Assembly: GCF_002019595.1 (NCBI RefSeq) | Contig: NZ_KV917369.1 | Location: 1,760,417 to 1,824,416, forward strand | Source of the DNA: Priestia abyssalis | GTDB taxonomy: Bacteria > Bacillota > Bacilli > Bacillales > Bacillaceae_H | Length of the DNA: 64,000 nt | Reading direction: 5' to 3' | Part shown: positions 62,663-64,000 of the stretch, one piece after another | Layout: the number at the start of each line of letters is the position of its first letter | Numbering within the stretch: position 1 is the stretch's first letter | Program-made: the position numbers and the translations under genes | Notes under the pieces: model-generated | Seen by the model: the letters and a program-made list of their open reading frames with translations, nothing else | The model's database searches: none | Told to the model about the DNA's origin: nothing

Positions 62663-62698
62663 TGGAGAACAAACTCATTGGAGGGTGTTCTTTTTTTC
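62663..62698 (+). terminator. Weak terminator
   Basis: GAGAACA faces TGTTCTTTTTTT around 17 nt, followed by T's. It is probably the end of the exporter transcript. Confidence 0.55.
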
Positions 62699-62859
62699 TG
62701 CTTTTATCAGCCTGTAATCTGAAATCTATGATTGGAATGAAATGAGTAATCTTCCTTCATTTTGAAATAATACATATAAGCTTTAAACCAGCCAAATGCG
62801 GGTATAGAACGATTAAAATTACCATGATTTATTCTACATACTATCAGGGAGGAAATGAG

Positions 62860-63699
62860 ATGAAATGGAAAGGGAGAAAAGGAAGCGAAAACATTGAGGA
62901 TAGGAGGGGAATGGGGGGGAAAACGCTCGTTGGAGGAGGAATCGGCGGCATTATCATCTTGCTGATTGTGACACTGCTTGGCGGTGATCCTGGAGCTTTG
63001 TTAAACGATATGACGGACACAGGTTCAGATACGGCAGCGCCTTATGAGGAAACAGAACAGGAGAAGGAGCTCGCGGAATTTGTATCGGTCGTCCTTGCAG
63101 ATACAGAAGAAGTATGGACAGAAGTTTTCAAGGAGAAAGGCTTAGTTTATGAAGAACCGACCCTTGTATTGTATACGGACAGCGTCCAATCCGCTTGCGG
63201 AACAGCCGGTTCATCAGTCGGGCCGTTTTATTGTCCGGGTGACCACAAGCTATACATTGATCTGAGTTTCTATGATGAGCTCCAGCGAAAGTTTCAGGCT
63301 CCCGGGGACTTTGCGATGGCTTATGTAATCGCTCACGAAGTGGGACATCACGTGCAAACGCTTTTGGGGACAACCGAGAAGGTGATGCCTCTTCGTCAAA
63401 AACTCAGTCAAACGGAGTTTAATAAATATCAGGTTCGCTTTGAATTGCAGGCCGACTATTATGCCGGTGTTTGGGCCTATCATGCAAGAGGGATGGATTT
63501 GCTTGAAGAGGGCGATTTGGAAGAAGCATTGAATGCAGCAAGTGCGGTCGGTGATGACACGATCCAAAAAAAGGCTCAAGGATATGTTGTCCCTGAAAGT
63601 TTTACGCATGGAACATCCGAGCAGAGAAAGAGTTGGTTTAATAAAGGATTTGAAAATGGAACGATCGAAGGGGGAGATACGTTTAAAAATATGGAGTAA
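62860..63699 (+). CDS. Neutral zinc metallopeptidase, YpfJ family
   Basis: 279 residues. N-terminal basic stretch, one TM helix (IGGIIILLIVTLLGG), then an extracytoplasmic peptidase domain with the HExxH zinc motif in IAHEVGHHVQ and a downstream Glu in FELQADYYAGVWA as the third ligand. Two cysteines (SACGTAG, FYCPGDH) may form a disulfide. ATG 62860 follows GGAGG; the frame opening 36 bases upstream lacks a site. The family (DUF2342/YpfJ) is widespread; physiological substrates are unknown. Confidence 0.87.
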   Translation: MKWKGRKGSENIEDRRGMGGKTLVGGGIGGIIILLIVTLLGGDPGALLNDMTDTGSDTAAPYEETEQEKELAEFVSVVLADTEEVWTEVFKEKGLVYEEPTLVLYTDSVQSACGTAGSSVGPFYCPGDHKLYIDLSFYDELQRKFQAPGDFAMAYVIAHEVGHHVQTLLGTTEKVMPLRQKLSQTEFNKYQVRFELQADYYAGVWAYHARGMDLLEEGDLEEALNAASAVGDDTIQKKAQGYVVPESFTHGTSEQRKSWFNKGFENGTIEGGDTFKNME

Positions 63700-63740
63700 G
63701 AATCGCATGCATGGTAATCGATTATGAATTTCCAAAGAGT

Positions 63741-63783
63741 AAAGAAATGGAGATGGATGTCTTTCATCCATCTCCATTTCTTT
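63741..63783. terminator. Bidirectional terminator
   Basis: A perfect 19-bp stem (63741-63759 with 63765-63783), loop TCTTT. It overlaps the htpG stop codon. Confidence 0.9.
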
Positions 63784-64000
63784 ATACCATGATTTTGCAT
63801 ATATCATTTGTAAATTCTACCGGATCATGGATTGGCAATCCTTCAATGAGAAGGGCTTGATTGTACAAAAGATTTGTATAGAGATTTAATTTCTCTTTAT
63901 CGTGTTCAAAAGCATCTTTCAATGAGTTGAACACCTCATGATTAATATTGATTTCCAATACTTTGTCGGCCTGGATGTTTTCGTTATTCGGCATGGACTT
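63782..64000 (-). CDS. htpG: Chaperone HtpG (Hsp90), C-terminal part
   Basis: The frame is open to the window edge, so only the last ~72 codons are present. [39 protein letters not shown] and FTNDICKIM match the C-terminal dimerisation domain of bacterial Hsp90. The gene body lies beyond 64000. The internal ATG at 63994 is not the start. Confidence 0.9.
   Translation of the reverse strand, partial: KSMPNNENIQADKVLEININHEVFNSLKDAFEHDKEKLNLYTNLLYNQALLIEGLPIHDPVEFTNDICKIMV

Overview
This 64 kb window is a chromosomal segment of an endospore-forming Bacillaceae relative of Bacillus. The evidence is the set of B. subtilis-type genes (tnrA, nasABCDE, ctaB, katA, acsA, a KinD-like sporulation kinase), Bacillus-style control sites (PerR, TnrA, cre, PurBox, a sigma-B-like promoter), strong GGAGG ribosome sites, frequent GTG/TTG starts and many intrinsic terminators. 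Proteins with SLH (S-layer anchor) domains argue against B. subtilis itself. I saw no rRNA, tRNA, CRISPR array or prophage.

Layout. 1-8.1 kb: the 3' end of thiC, small zinc-binding proteins, two HAD phosphatases, a TatD nuclease, an intracellular alpha-amylase and an M20 amidohydrolase. 8.1-20.3 kb: katA with a perfect PerR box, a nitroreductase, an exonuclease, a possible nuclease-fold protein, a pair of small paralogues with matching cre promoters, ctaB, purT with PurBoxes, a GNAT enzyme, and an Rrf2 regulator whose operator recurs ahead of an IDEAL / A-type-carrier-like / Old Yellow Enzyme group. 20.3-35.4 kb: a nitrogen block made of amt, a DUF294 + exonuclease pair, tnrA, nasA facing nasB-nasC, and nasD-nasE-cobA. 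Four good TnrA boxes tie it together, and a 29-residue peptide gene sits in the nasA leader. 35.4-47.6 kb: an SLH 5'-nucleotidase with PhoP-like repeats, a large catalase with a sigma-B-like promoter, a TetR/dehydrogenase pair, a histidine kinase, an intact IS200/IS605-type element with tnpA and tnpB, and an SLH/metallo-beta-lactamase/lamin-tail protein with a DUF3006 partner. 47.8-55.5 kb: a LytTR regulator divergent from citrate synthase, odhA, an odhB fragment, acsA and adk. 55.6-64 kb: two more histidine kinases flanking a decayed Crp/Fnr gene and a probable minus-strand micro-gene, then a sigma-region-2-like protein, a lipoprotein, an MFS exporter, a zinc metallopeptidase and the 3' end of htpG.

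The genes most clearly working together are the nitrogen set: ammonium uptake, nitrate uptake, nitrate to nitrite (NasC with NasB), nitrite to ammonium (NasD with NasE), siroheme precursor supply (CobA) and the regulator TnrA. AcsA releases AMP, and the adjacent adenylate kinase can recycle it. The most unusual signals are a family of interspersed two-stem repeats whose stems vary in a compensating way, a paralogous gene pair with duplicated operator architecture, and an odhB gene reduced to about 35 codons between intact neighbours.
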